Below, one piece after another: positions 23,926-36,200 of a DNA stretch of 60,000 bases. The position numbers and the translations under genes were made by a program. The number at the start of each line of letters is the position of its first letter. Positions within the stretch are counted from its first letter, which is position 1. This DNA is from Bugula neritina (lineage: Eukaryota > Bryozoa > Gymnolaemata > Cheilostomatida > Bugulidae): assembly GCA_964035545.1 (NCBI GenBank), contig OZ037765.1, positions 20,215,995 to 20,275,994 on the forward strand. The letters are read 5' to 3'. The notes below the pieces were generated by a model. The model ran no database searches and was not told the DNA's origin. It saw only the letters and a program-made list of their open reading frames with translations.

Positions 23926-26900
23926 TCAGATGCTAGAGAATGTAGTTACAGCAGGATTTACGCTCTCCTGCTTAGTATGTACATGTTTTGGTGTTGATTC
24001 AGTAGTTAAACATCCAAATCTCTTTGGAGCAGTGTTGCTAAAGGTGCTACCACTGTCTCCAATACCCGATATACCCCTTTCACTGAGAATAGATGCTAGT
24101 CCAAGAGATATACTGAAAGTACTGGTAGCATTAGACATTCTGCCACTAGTTGTCAGTCGTGCAGCCCTGCTACTACAATGTAAAACAAGATTTCTAATTT
24201 ATACCCGTTCAGTGATTTCAATCCATTAGTTGTAAGTTGTTCTTACTGCTGGTAACATTGTTCCAATTACTCTTTAGTTCCACTAAAACTATACAGTTCT
24301 AAATACCAGAATGTAGTATGTTACTGGATTGAAATCAACACTAAAATAAGCTAAGCTGAAAGTTATGCACATTGAAATATCGCGTACTTTTTGCTTGTCC
24401 TATATACAAATTATCAATATGAGGATTTGGACTTTGAGGTGAGATATATTAAATTTTGTCAGTTTTTTGAAGTGATTAATTAATGGAGCTCAGTATTTAA
24501 TTCAAGTTAGACATTTATGCAACAAGGAAAGGTGATGTAGCTGGCAGTGCAGTCCAGACATTCTAAGCATTTTGCACGAAAGAAAAACCACCTACACAGA
24601 AGTGCATATTATGAGAAACTATGTGAGAAATTAAATTTAGGATTTTGATCAGTTAACGCAAATTATAACGTGCAACATGGATATGTAGTCATTATTTTAA
24701 TTTTAGCACAACATACTATGTAAATGATACAATATAAAATAAAACTTTTTTTTCAAAATAAGCAAATTTCAACATTAAATAATCATAAAAATATATACAA
24801 CATAAAATATTCTAGATTGATACATAACTAAGAGCTGGGGAAAAAAACTACAAAAAAGATAACTTTTCTGGACATCTGCAATAATTAACAGCATAGTACT
24901 ATTCAATATTTCATAATTTTGCTTCTTTGGCTATATACTAGAAACTTGAAAGTAAAAAAATGGAAAGTCTACTACCCTGTATCATGTGTATCATTTACAG
25001 TATAACGTTATACTTACATTGCCATGCAATAACAAATTACAAAATGTTTGTTTTAAATATTTGAACATAATTAGTAAAAACTATAAAACAATAAATGAGC
25101 AGACAACTTCGAAATAAAATATAAATGATAAAATACTTTTTCAGCCAATCATAGCCAAGGTTTCTGCCACGTGCGACTATATACACCTCTGGAAGCTCTA
25201 GAATTCCCAACCACTACATCAGACACTATTGAGCTCAATCCAGAATGTGTGGTTGTGGTAGCAATGTTTGGGCTCATGTATTGATAGATGCTTGATAAAA
25301 AGCCAAAAGATGATTTCGGTTCATTTATCTGAACGGTGCTGGTAGGAAGAGCCCCATGGGCACCACCACTAGAATGAGACGTCACAACTGTGTCAGAGTT
25401 AGCTGGGGTAAAAAATGTTCCAGATGAGAAATCAGTAAAACTACTGAGAGGTCTACTAGCTGTATAGTGGGAGTTGTAGGCACTTGTGTGAGTCACATGC
25501 TGCTGCAGATTGCTTGCAGATGAAATGCTTTGCGAAGACATTCGTGGTTTGGTCACAGAAAACTGTGATGTCACTGCACTAAATGGTGATGTCACAACAC
25601 TGGAAGACACAGGGTTCACCACAACATTCAAAGCAGAAGTGAAGGTTTGAGAAGACGGCACGGACAGATTCTCTAGGAGACCTGAAATTCCAGGTCCAGG
25701 TGACGCAGATAACCTGGAGACAATGCCTGAACCATACCTTGCACTGCCAGAGCTAGCCAACGATGTGACTGTAGACATGGTGCTAGACACTGTGATAGGA
25801 GACAGATATGGATAACTTGTAGTAGATGGGTGCATTACTCTAGCATCAGTCACAGTATTGGTCATAATGGCTCTACCAGAGGGACGAACAGGTACAACTA
25901 AAACAGAGTAAAGTCAAGAGTATGCAGAGTAAGTTTAAAAACTGATTTTTTGATGGACTAAACCTTAACTTTTATGCCCAAAACAGTTTGAAGCATTTTC
26001 AAGACGGAGGTTGCAACAGTGGAGCTCGACATTGCTGTCGTACTTCAACAGCTGCCATACGCTATGTTTGGATAATTAATATAATTATTTAGAGTTATTT
26101 TGCAAGAAAAAATCCTCGTGCTCGAGCTAACTAGGAAATATATATACTTATATATTGTGATGTTTTAGGAAAGTGCTCAGTAATTCGGATTCATTGCAAA
26201 GCAGCCAATATAATAAATTTGAGACTATTAAATCCTAATAAACTAATCAATAACATGACACATTAGCTGTAAGCTGATGTACTCACCTTCTTCCTCAACG
26301 TCCATCAGGCTGTAAGTATCAGAGTCCAAGTCATTCAAAGGCTGGCCATGTTTGATCTGTACACCATGGCGCTGCTCAAACAAACCAGCCAGATGAGGCG
26401 TAGCCAAACGCTGCCAGTGGTGTAGAGTGGCCGAACCTTCCATCGGTTTCACTATCTGCAGCTTCTCTGGCATCCTATAACCAAAACTGGACGCTGACCC
26501 ATAGCCTGAGAGCTCCGACTCTGGGCTAGGACTGCGGGCGGTGGGTGTACTGGTACCACTACATTCCCTTTAAAAGTAAGAAATTAGTCATGAAAAATAG
26601 TGTTATTATATTAATGTAACCAAAACTAATATATGATGAAAGAAAAGTCATAATCAATATGCTTTAAATAGGTTTAATTGGAATTGGAAGTTTATTTGAA
26701 AACTAGTAAGACACTGAATGCAGGCACTGTGGACAACTTGAACACTAATGTATCAGCCATCTACAAAATACTAATATAGAGATTGTAGCCCAAGAATCAC
26801 ACTTGCACAGAATAAGACTTGCTCACCTGCTGTCTTGTTGCTGAGATGAATTTACAGATATAGTAGATGGCTGACTCAGACCGCTGTTGTGTCTCTCCCT

Positions 26901-29900
26901 CTCCTTGTAACCTCTCTCACTCTCTTCATTCTGTCTCCTCAGACTGAGTCTCTTTAAGGCAGCGTCCAAATCCTTGGAGCCAGGTATACCTGGCCTTCCT
27001 AGGTTCTGCCTGTTGAACAGCAAGTAGGCATATTACAAGTGAAACTTACCAGCTATCAACCTGTGAGATATAAGGTTTGCAGGCTTCAAATATGACACAA
27101 GAGTAAAGGTGAAAAATCACAAATAGTTTTGTTGAGTTTGGGAATACCGATCTAACATGGTCATCATGCTAGACAATGTCTCCAACCACTGCATTTCAGA
27201 TACTCCCATCCAAATAGCAATATTATAGAAGACAATAATACAGCTGATGAACATAGACTACAGTTGTGTGGGCTCAATAAGCGGAGAACTTCTCTTTTAT
27301 ATATATCTAGCAATTCGGCTGTTCAGCAGCTTAAAAGCTGAAACACATTTCTCCCTTTCTGCATTCAATAGGAGGTCAATTGTGTCCAACTATAACTACA
27401 CCAAAACCGTAGCAACCACACTTAGCAATCACACTGCATCCACTCCTATACTATGATGAAATAACAGAAACATTAATTTAATATCTACTTTGAACAACAA
27501 ATATAAAACTCAAACAAACCCTGCCACATCTGATCATTCTAGTATTGCTTACCTGTGCCGTTCAATTTCATCAAAGAAAGGTGCAGAAGAGCTGGCAGTG
27601 GTTGGCCTTGATGGCTTAGTGAGAGAGTTTACATTAGTTGGATTAGCTGGCACATGATTGGCCGAGGGTTTGGTGATGGGAGAGCCTGGTATAGGCAGTG
27701 AGTTGAGTAGATTCTTTCCAGTAGGCTTGCGAGCACGGCCCGAGTTACTGGTCATCGAGGAAGACAAACTAGGAGGTTTACTCGAGAGCTTTCTGACATA
27801 GTTGGCTGTCTGTAGCACTTTGCTGTTGGTTTTCCTGGAAATATTAAAAACAGTAAGCTGACATTAATAATGAGCAGAGGTTTGATAGGCAATGTAGAAA
27901 CTATCACCATTAAAATGAGTTGATTGGCATTACCAATCTCTAGCCATATGCTGCACCGAAGACACAAGACTAGGTCCCTAAACTATGCAAATAATTATTT
28001 AAAATTGAAAACAGAAATAGTTGAAAAAATTTCAAAATAAGCTTCCACGACTGACCTATTAACATCTTTATCATTACTGTTGAGAGATTCTAACTCCGCA
28101 GCAAAAGATCCTTCAGGGGGTATGTAGCAAGGTCCCGTATAATATCGGTGGGTGGGAACTCTAAGGCTAGACTTAGCTTTGAGCTGAGCAATTTCATGCT
28201 GTGTTGCGTCTAACAGATCCTTACATTCCTTGTACTTCTCTTTCAGCTCAAACAACTACACACAAATATTATGCTAGTGAATAATCCGATCCTTTATTTC
28301 TCACGACTTACCGTAACAGAAAAGTGCATGGAATTACATAAAAGATGAAATCATGCCATAAAAAAATTGAAAAATAAATAATAACTTAGTAATAAACTGC
28401 TTGTTACTGCCTCAGCTATCAGGATCTACAATTACTTCTGGATATCTTATAGACATGCTGTGTAAAATGAGAGACAACTTCTTCACTTGCTGAACCAACC
28501 TCGGACGTAAGCTCCTGTTGAATATCATTTGATGTCTTTATAGTTTCCTTCATGTCGAGGTTCTCTATGGTCAGCTCCTTCATCTTCTGCTGACCACTCA
28601 CGAGCTGCTGTATCACACTAGAACATTCTTCTTGGCACTTGATCAGATCTATACCCTTCCGATCCACTTCCGCCTGCAACTCACGCAGACGTTCCTGAGC
28701 ATCATCTGTATAGAGGTGCATAGAATTAGCAACAGCAACATGCTTGTTCAGTATTGATATCCATCATAACACAATTGAGTCAATAATATATGTACAGGTA
28801 AAGGTTTTTCTATTCTCCAGCAGACACAAAATGATGGGTAAAACTGTTAGAAATAGACAAACGCAGTAATATATAGTTCAAACGCACGCGGAGAAACATT
28901 TGTGTAAGCCTAGTAAACTCAGACTACGAGTAGACTGTCAGTTAAATTCAAAATGCGATTATTACCCTAGTTACAGTATAAGGAATGTGAGTTGATAGTA
29001 AGACACATACTGAGCTGGTGAATGCAGTCGGTGGTTAGCTTCTGCTCGTGTTTCTCAATCTGCTCCGTCTGCTCTGACAGGCTACTCAGCTCAGTTCTCA
29101 ACAAGGAATTCTCATCTTGAAGGTTAGACAACTTCTTATGAATAAGGTCCACATATTTAGAGCTTGACTTTTCTTTCCTGTATACAGAGTAGTTGTCATA
29201 CTTATTAGAGATACAGTGGCTGTGATATAAGGACCGTTGAGATAATGAGCAGTATTTTTTTGGGATTTCCAGCATAAAAATCTGTAATATTTGCTTAAAA
29301 GAGTTACTGGGAAGCACAAACAACTGTATTCTACTAAAAGACGGTTCAACTCAAAAGTAGCTTTATGATTGTATTCAACAACTTGAATGAGCAGGATATT
29401 TAAATTTTATCTTCCCTTTTTGTGATTGAGAATTTATTAAAATTCATTAGATGATGTGAAATTATTGGCAACAGAAATATAGAATTATGTATGTCGACAA
29501 AAATGAAGCAATGCAATGCATGTGGTAATCTTTTCGAAATACAATTATATTTACTATGTGACAATGTTTTAGTATTGAACTTACGATGGAGAGAATTCAC
29601 TCTCTTCAGATTGTTCTTCAGAAGTGAGTAACTGCAGGAGCTGGTCTTTCTGTATCAGATCATGTTTGAGCTGTGCAGCCTATAGTGAGATCAGAACACA
29701 CCTCTTAGCTACATTATAATCACCCAACTCTACTTTCACTATCAACAAGCTACTTGTGGGCTTCAATTAATTTATAACACAAGTGATTGCAAATATAACA
29801 GCTAATGAATCCTTCTATCACAAGTATGCTGAAATATAAACAGAGCCAGAGTTTGTATAGAGTTGACATAACATAACAACCAGCATGATAATACACTACC

Positions 29901-32900
29901 TGCTATAGGTGTATAACTAAATATTTATTATATAAGTATGCTGCACTATAAAGCACTAACTGCAGTGCATAGTTGATATACATTACAATCTATAACATAT
30001 TTCAGCCTGGTGTGTTATGAACCATGAAACTCTTTAAATTTTCAAAGTAATCTTAAATTTGACAACAAAATGGAGCAGTCCAGGATGTTTGTTTGTTTGT
30101 TTGTTTGTTTGTTTGTTTGTTTGTTTGTTTGTTTGGTTTATTTCATCAAAGGTATTTAATAACACAAGGACATTAGAAAATGCCAAGGAGGCGATGATGA
30201 GGCCCATTGCGCTATAGCCTAGCTAGTCATGCGCGGGCCAACACGAGCTGACAGCGACTCTATCCAGAAAAATACAAAAAAAATACAACTATTCTAACAG
30301 ATAAAGCCTCAACTTCCTCCCAAATTCATTAGGGTTGCTAATTGACCGTAAAGGGATTGGCAGTTCATTCCATAGTGCCACCTCCTGATAACAGTTTCTC
30401 CTGTGACCTGCTGCTGTTTGAGAGTGAGGAAGGGGGAGATTTATGAATGATTGACGTGTATTGATAGAGTGAGTGGGAAAAAAATTGTCAGAGTAGAAAA
30501 AAGAATGAGCTTTCTTTAACACTTTAAAACGGTAAATCTGGTATATTGAGAGAACTTTATGCTTAGTAAATAGAGGCGCTGATGGATGGTCAAACGGTTT
30601 TTTGTTCATGATACGCATTACCTTTTTTTGAAAAATAAAAATCTTGTTTAGATGGGTATTAGCTGCATTTCCCCAGGCCTCTGCACAATAATTTAACTTG
30701 GAATTGATGAAAGAATTATATATCAAAAGTAAAATTTTTTGAGGGAGATATTCAGAACATCGGTATATTAATCCACTAAGTGGTCGTAATTTTGTAAGTA
30801 GGTTTGAGATGTGCAAGCTCCAATTTAAATTTTTATCTATTTGTACACCTAGAAAAGTTATGCTGTTAGAGTAATTTATAGGTCTTTTATTTAATAATAT
30901 ACAGTTTTCTAGAATTTGAAAAGGATTTTGGTAGTTTTTTAAAACAATATAGTTGCATTTTTCATAGTTTATAGTGAGTTTGTTTTTATTGCACCAAATT
31001 GACAGAGAGTTTAGATCTTGATTTATAGCTTCCAAATGGGAGTTCAAATCTTTTGATTCAAAAAATAAATTAGTGTCGTCGGCATAGAAAATGGGATTAA
31101 AAAGTTTAAATTGTTGAGCAAGATCGTTTATATATATCAAAAATAAGGTAGGGCCCAAGACAGATCCCTGGGGAACCCCACAGGTCACTGATCGTGAACT
31201 TGATAAGGTTGCATTTACTAGTGTGGAATGACTTCGGTTTGATAGGTAGTTAGCAACCCATGACACTGTGGATTCACTAAAACCAAGTTTTCTCATTTTT
31301 GCAAGTAAAATATTGTGATTTATAGTGTCAAAAGCCTTACTAAAATCTATAAAAATTCCGAGAACGCAATTTCCATTGTTAAAAGCTTCGAGCGTATTAT
31401 TTTTAAATTTAACAACAGCATCTGCAGTACTTAAATTTTTTCGAAAGCCATATTGATTCTTAGAAATCAAATTTTTAGATTCTAAAAAGTTTAAAATTTG
31501 ATTGTTAACAATTTTTTCAAGTATTTTACTAAAAATGGGGAGGATTGAAATAGGGCGGTAGTTTTCACATCTGTCATGAGAACCTTTTTTGTAGAATGGT
31601 AATATTTTAGCAGTTTTAATTTGCGCTGGAACAATTTTTTCTTCTATGCTTTTGTTAAATAAATAGGCAAGTGGTGTAGATAGTGAAATTTTGCAAAATT
31701 TGATAAGTTTAGTCGGGATATTGTCTAAACCTATAGCTTTCTTGGAATCTAGTTTTTCAATGATCTCAATTATTTGAGATTCATCAGTTTTTTTTAAATG
31801 AAATTCTTCTTTAGTAATATTTGTCAGCATTGAGTAGGTATCGGAGTTCGAATTTGTAAAATTTGAAGCTAGTTTTTGGGCTATTGTTGAAAAATACAGA
31901 TTGAAATTGTTAGCTATATCCATATTGCTATCTAGCATGGTTTCAGAGTCCTCAACCGAATACAGTTTTGATGAAAAGCATCTTTTGTTTAGTTTGGCTT
32001 TCCCTGTTTGTTCATTTATAAGTACCCAAAGCTGCGAACTGTTACAATTGCTAATAAAAGCTTTAAAATAATCATATTTAGCGGTTCTCAGATCAGCATT
32101 CAAATTATTTCTAAAAGCATTATATCTTTTTAAAATCTTTTTATTCAGGGGTGCTTTTTTCACTCGTTTGTGAAGTGCATATTTCTTTTTGATTTGAGTT
32201 AAAAGATGTTCAGTAATCCATGGTTTTTGTGCAAACTTTTTAGAAGGCCTATTGTTTTCAATAGTCTGTGAACAACTTTCAATGAGAAATTTTAGTCTAG
32301 TAATAAATATATCATAGTTTACTTCACAATTTTGTGAGTCATCAAAGAGCTTCAACCAGCAAAATGAGTTTATCTTGGAAACTAGTTTGGAATAATTAAT
32401 AGTTCTATACATATCATCTGAGACAATATTAGTTCTATTTGAACAATTCAGTTGAAACGTCACAAAAGTGGGTAGGTGGTCACTCAAATCTGACTCAATG
32501 GTTCCAGATTTACCGTTTATGCAAGAGAAGTTTAGAAGGATATGATCTAAACAGCTAGCTCGTGACGATGAGATTCTAGTTGGGAGAGTGATAGCATTGT
32601 AAAAGGCATAGGTAGAAATAGTGGTGGAATAAGTGTCACTTACATTCATGTCAAGGGTATCTATATTGATGTCACCTACTACAATATGGGGAGAAGAATC
32701 ATGGGAAATATAAGCCTCCAGGTCACTAAGAAACGCATCAGTGGAGGAAGCACCGGGCTGCCTGTATATAATTGTGAGTCTGAAATGGGAAGACTTTGAG
32801 GCCTGACTGTGTAGAACAAGTGAGAGGACGTCTGCTCCAGACAGCGAAACAGCCTTCGTGTCGGCCCCCAGGCCACACCGCACATAGGCCCCAACACCAC

Positions 32901-35890
32901 CTCCTCTACCCAGTCTCTGACTACCTACAAAATCATAACCTTCAAGTTTAAAAAATTGAATTTCATCATCATTTAGCCAAGTTTCAGTTAAACAAATTAC
33001 ATCAAAGGGGTTAGAAAAAGTGTTCAAAAAATATTCAAAATGTGAAAATTTATTTCTAATGCTTTGAATATTAAAGTTAAGAAGAGAGAAAGTTGAATTA
33101 TTTACTTCTAGTTTGTTAAAAGAAAAGATGTCGTATGCTGTGCAGTTAATTTCATGCATTTTGCAAAAGATAACTTAGCAGTTTAAGTTAAATACAAAAG
33201 TGAGGTACACTAAACACATTTCAGGTTCTCGAGATCATTTACATCATTTATTTGGATAGCCTCCGAGTCAGGTGTTCTGCGCAAGTAAATTCGTTGGGCA
33301 AATGTCCAAACATACTTATAGTTGTTTGATTTTTTGAAGTTTCTGGTTTTCCAAAAAAGGTCCCTTTGCTTACTACTGAGAATTATTATCTTAATAATCA
33401 TATGTACTCAGACCTATAGTAGAGAGAGAGATGCTTTCTAACTGTTAAATGAAGCTATTTTCTAGTTACTGTGTAGTAAGGGATGATTGCTACATTTCAC
33501 GAGATACCAAAAAGCCCTCAAGACAAGTGTTTAGCACACATGGCCATGCTACTCAATAAGCACAGTTTCTAACATATGTCTCATGTATATGTATTCCAAT
33601 ACAACCTGAGCACTAACTACTCTGAACACTAACTGGTGTGACTTACAAGTAAATGCAATGATTGAAAGCATAGCACAGGTACTGACTGCATACCTGCTCC
33701 TGGAAGGTAGACAACTCCTGCTCCAACTCTTCACACTTGATAGACAGCTGTTTGTTTTGCTCTAGTAAAGTTTGGCCAATGCGAGCAGCTAATTCCAGAT
33801 CTTTCTCTTTCTAATCAATACATAAATTATAGTACAAAGTAATGGCAAAGCAAACATGGCCCTCGCAGCCTCAATGTCAGGGAGAGCCTGCTCCTGTGTA
33901 GTTATAATATGCCGAGAAGATGTCACTAAAGGCAAGGCAAGAGGTGATTTCAATGCTTTAACTGACCATGTTTAGGCAGAAAAATTACATATTTAACTTA
34001 TTAATACCATCACAATTACTCATACTGCTGTGAAATCAATCAAATTGAGGGTAAGCTAACTATAAACTTACCATCAACAAATAATAAAACAATGCAATAC
34101 TCTTCCCATTACATTACATCCAAACTCAACTAATCATTAATATAGAAAAGCCCAATACAAAAGAGTTGAAAACTTCAACAATAAATAGACAGACCTCTTC
34201 TAAGAGATGAGTCACAGCCTCGATATCATCATAGACTTTCGTCATTTGACTAACTCGTTCTCCACAAATCACTGCAGAATATATTAAATTATTATGACAT
34301 GATGTGACCAGCCAGAGCAGCTAACTGAACAAAGCAGTGAACAAGCTGAACGTGAAACAATAGTAGTACTAGTAGTAAAAGGAACTAAATGAAACAATTG
34401 GTTAACCCATGGCTGTGTTCATATATAAAATTAGATGAGGGTTTTACACTTTTACCTCAACACCAATCTAGCAGTTATATGCTATATATCAGTGACCTTA
34501 GCCAAATGTTGACACTGGAACTCTATTGACAATTCTATTATAATAAAGTTATCAATAGCTAATAAAACAACAAAAAGCTGTTTAATAGCAGTGTTATAAC
34601 AGTAGCTGTGCAATCAACTCCTTTACTCAGTTAAGGAGAACAAACAATGATTGCATGTTAGCTCAGTGTTATTGTTCATCTAAGTTCAACAGCAAAGATA
34701 TATAAACAAGTTAGAAAATAATTCTAAAAGCAAACCAGCTGCCGCTGATTATTAACAAGTGAATGTATATTATTATATAGTCACACAGCAATACTGTACC
34801 ATTTTTGAACAGGGCTGCTGCACTAGCTGCTGCATCCATCTACATCTAAGTAACACCAAAGCATGCAATCAATCAAACTGAATACAGCCAACAGCTATTA
34901 AAGTGTGTGAATGAGCAATAGTTGGGAAAACTGGCATCCTCAGTGAATAGTTAAATGCCACAGCGGGCCAAGTTCATAAAGTGCAGCGTTCAGGAAAATA
35001 AAGGTGATGTTTTACTACATGTATACAAACTAACTAGCTAAATAATACTGCATATGAACCACATCTTAGTTTCAACTTACAGAAATATTTAAAAACTTCC
35101 GAAATTTGTTCTAAAGATAGCTGTAGATCTTGAGCTTGTATAAGGGGAGGTTGTGGGACACCCCAGTCTTGAGTGTGATAGGATGAGAAGTCTGTGATAG
35201 TATTTGCTCTCAGCTTGTAACTTGGTAATGACTCAGTAAGTATAGACACCAGCTCTATTTCCGGCAGTTGATCGCTAGTGCACACGTCTGCAAATAGCAC
35301 TAATCCTACTAATCTTACAGACTATGGACTAGGAGTATATGCTGCATTAGCTTTCTGGGTTATCAAATAGCAAAACCATTAGCAACCTGCAAACTCCAAA
35401 GTAAAACCACAACACTGCTGCAATTAACTAATAAAATTACCCAATAGCTCATAGCAAAAGATGCTAAAAGCTGGAAAAAACATTAAAATCAATTATGGCA
35501 GCAAAAAATTATGGACCTAAAGAAATTGCTTTGTAAACTTCTAGCTTTAAAAGGAATTTGTAATTGACAGATATATTTTTTAAAGGTGATGTTTGTATAC
35601 AATAAAAAACTCGCTAAACCCAATATGTACAGAAACTTTTATCACAGAAGGTTCAATATTTCAGAAGTATGCCTCTGATTTTTTTTTTGTTTCTTTATAA
35701 ATATAGAGATTAAACCCAAACTTTGAGTGAATTGGAGGTTTTCTTGTACTATTTTTCAAAGAGACCACGATAAGTTACCAGGTTTTATAGGTGTAAACTA
35801 TAATCCAACTAGAGTTTTATAAGTACACATGATTGAATAAAAGGGTAAAAGCTAACCTGTCAACGTGCTAGCATCTTGCACTTCTACCAT
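23926..35890 (-). CDS. TRAK: TRAK/Milton, trafficking kinesin-binding adaptor
   Basis: TRAK/Milton links kinesin-1 and dynein to Miro on mitochondria. Exons in transcript order: 35857-35890, 35081-35287, 34195-34271, 33694-33810, 29585-29679, 29011-29177, 28500-28705, 28056-28255, 27553-27834, 26827-27009, 26287-26567, 25171-25897, 23926-24172; 2823 nt, 940 residues (human TRAK1 953, TRAK2 914). The HAP1_N coiled-coil region covers about 12-310: [17 protein letters not shown] at its start, then [38 protein letters not shown] and [19 protein letters not shown]. The TRAK-specific segment is [20 protein letters not shown] at 555-574, preceded by [15 protein letters not shown]. The C-terminal family motif is [11 protein letters not shown] at 884-894. 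Start ATG at 35888-35890 gives [11 protein letters not shown] then the conserved DVC. The weak point is the exon 12 donor (CAC|gtggca), the only site whose phase fits exon 13; without it translation stops at 25149. Confidence 0.93.
24173..25148 (-). other. Last TRAK intron / alternative 3' UTR
   Basis: AT-rich. A strong minus-strand donor, TGGCAAT|gtaagtata, lies at 25016-25017, downstream of the exon 12 read-through stop. It may splice a 3' UTR in an alternative transcript; no open frame connects it to exon 13. Confidence 0.4.
30087..30135. repeat. (GTTT)n / (AAAC)n tail of the LINE
   Basis: Twelve near-perfect gttt units mark the 3' end of the minus-strand LINE. Microsatellite-like tails instead of poly(A) are usual for CR1-group elements. 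Confidence 0.92.
30289..33159 (-). CDS. LINE ORF2: APE-type endonuclease + reverse transcriptase, intact
   Basis: A single 956-residue frame. The N-terminal apurinic-like endonuclease shows FNIQSIRNK (Asn30), CLTETWL (Glu59), VVGDINID (161-168), SCLDHIL and SDHLP (His228). The reverse transcriptase follows from about 465: [75 protein letters not shown] and the catalytic [10 protein letters not shown] (YADD at 692-695). A C-terminal domain of about 250 residues carries [15 protein letters not shown] and [11 protein letters not shown], as in CR1/Jockey-group elements. No internal stop or frameshift is present. It is a selfish-element protein, not a host gene. Confidence 0.95.
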   Translation of the reverse strand: MHEINCTAYDIFSFNKLEVNNSTFSLLNFNIQSIRNKFSHFEYFLNTFSNPFDVICLTETWLNDDEIQFFKLEGYDFVGSQRLGRGGGVGAYVRCGLGADTKAVSLSGADVLSLVLHSQASKSSHFRLTIIYRQPGASSTDAFLSDLEAYISHDSSPHIVVGDINIDTLDMNVSDTYSTTISTYAFYNAITLPTRISSSRASCLDHILLNFSCINGKSGTIESDLSDHLPTFVTFQLNCSNRTNIVSDDMYRTINYSKLVSKINSFCWLKLFDDSQNCEVNYDIFITRLKFLIESCSQTIENNRPSKKFAQKPWITEHLLTQIKKKYALHKRVKKAPLNKKILKRYNAFRNNLNADLRTAKYDYFKAFISNCNSSQLWVLINEQTGKAKLNKRCFSSKLYSVEDSETMLDSNMDIANNFNLYFSTIAQKLASNFTNSNSDTYSMLTNITKEEFHLKKTDESQIIEIIEKLDSKKAIGLDNIPTKLIKFCKISLSTPLAYLFNKSIEEKIVPAQIKTAKILPFYKKGSHDRCENYRPISILPIFSKILEKIVNNQILNFLESKNLISKNQYGFRKNLSTADAVVKFKNNTLEAFNNGNCVLGIFIDFSKAFDTINHNILLAKMRKLGFSESTVSWVANYLSNRSHSTLVNATLSSSRSVTCGVPQGSVLGPTLFLIYINDLAQQFKLFNPIFYADDTNLFFESKDLNSHLEAINQDLNSLSIWCNKNKLTINYEKCNYIVLKNYQNPFQILENCILLNKRPINYSNSITFLGVQIDKNLNWSLHISNLLTKLRPLSGLIYRCSEYLPQKILLLIYNSFINSKLNYCAEAWGNAANTHLNKIFIFQKKVMRIMNKKPFDHPSAPLFTKHKVLSIYQIYRFKVLKKAHSFFYSDNFFPTHSINTRQSFINLPLPHSQTAAGHRRNCYQEVALWNELPIPLRSISNPNEFGRKLRLYLLE
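33210..33401 (-). pseudogene. LINE ORF1 C-terminal remnant
   Basis: The open stretch ends [32 protein letters not shown] before a stop, 50 bases ahead of ORF2. A 'KYVWT-x-IYLR-x-IxI' ending is typical of ORF1 products in CR1/Daphne-like LINEs. The rest of ORF1 is missing through 5' truncation. Confidence 0.6.
34800..34839 (-). CDS. TRAK: Candidate alternative first exon of TRAK
   Basis: Minus strand ATG at 34837-34839 reads [13 protein letters not shown] plus one base, then a donor (AATG|gtacag). The next exon (34195-34271) needs exactly one incoming base, so the join gives [20 protein letters not shown] and continues in the normal TRAK frame. It would produce a form lacking the first 80 residues (the start of the HAP1_N region). 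An upstream stop and a ttag before the ATG fit a true start. It could still be chance. Confidence 0.35.
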
Positions 35891-36109
35891 TAAGCAGCAT
35901 CAGTTCACAGCATGAAAAGCAAAAGTGGAAGGCGGCAACTTTGAGTGATTTAGCTATAAAGCAGGAGGCTGCAGTAAGCAAAGCAGTACATAATTTCCAT
36001 ATATAAAACAAAGAATCAAGTGAAATAAAACAAAATACATGGATCATGCAAATTAAAGCTAAATTATATGTGTCCACAACAGACCAAGTATTATACTGAA
36101 AAAGTTGGA

Positions 36110-36200
36110 TCTTAGTTCCATCTATGGAAAGACGGCAAAAATAGATCTCAGTCGCTCTGTTTAATCTTTAGCCAATAAGGCCATAGAAAGACGTTGAATA
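36110..36200. mobile_element. Relic of the GATC-rich inverted-repeat element
   Basis: ctatggaaagacggcaaaa, then tagatctcagtcgctctg, then ccatagaaagacgttg, match the ccatggaaagacgcaaaag / gatcgatctccgtcgatctg words inside the 39076-39841 element. It is truncated and mutated. Confidence 0.5.

Larger units (their letters stand above)
30087..33402 (-). mobile_element. LINE (non-LTR retrotransposon, CR1/Jockey-type), 5'-truncated, in TRAK intron 4
   Basis: The element lies in the 4.0 kb intron between TRAK exons 5 and 4, in the same orientation as TRAK. In its own sense it runs from the end of ORF1 (33401) through a complete ORF2 to a 3' end of tttgatgaaataaacc followed by an (AAAC)n tail (plus strand gttt repeats, 30087-30135). 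The 5' end falls inside ORF1, the usual truncation from incomplete reverse transcription. I could not see a target-site duplication. The intact long frame suggests recent insertion. Confidence 0.93.

Noticed and set aside
28436-28499. Longer version of TRAK exon 7 ending at the 28435 donor
   Set aside because: Leaves one base and breaks phase with exon 8. The GAG|gttggt donor at 28500 is in phase and gives the family sequence [18 protein letters not shown].
32679-32900. 73-codon minus-strand frame within the LINE
   Set aside because: Alternative frame of the intact ORF2.
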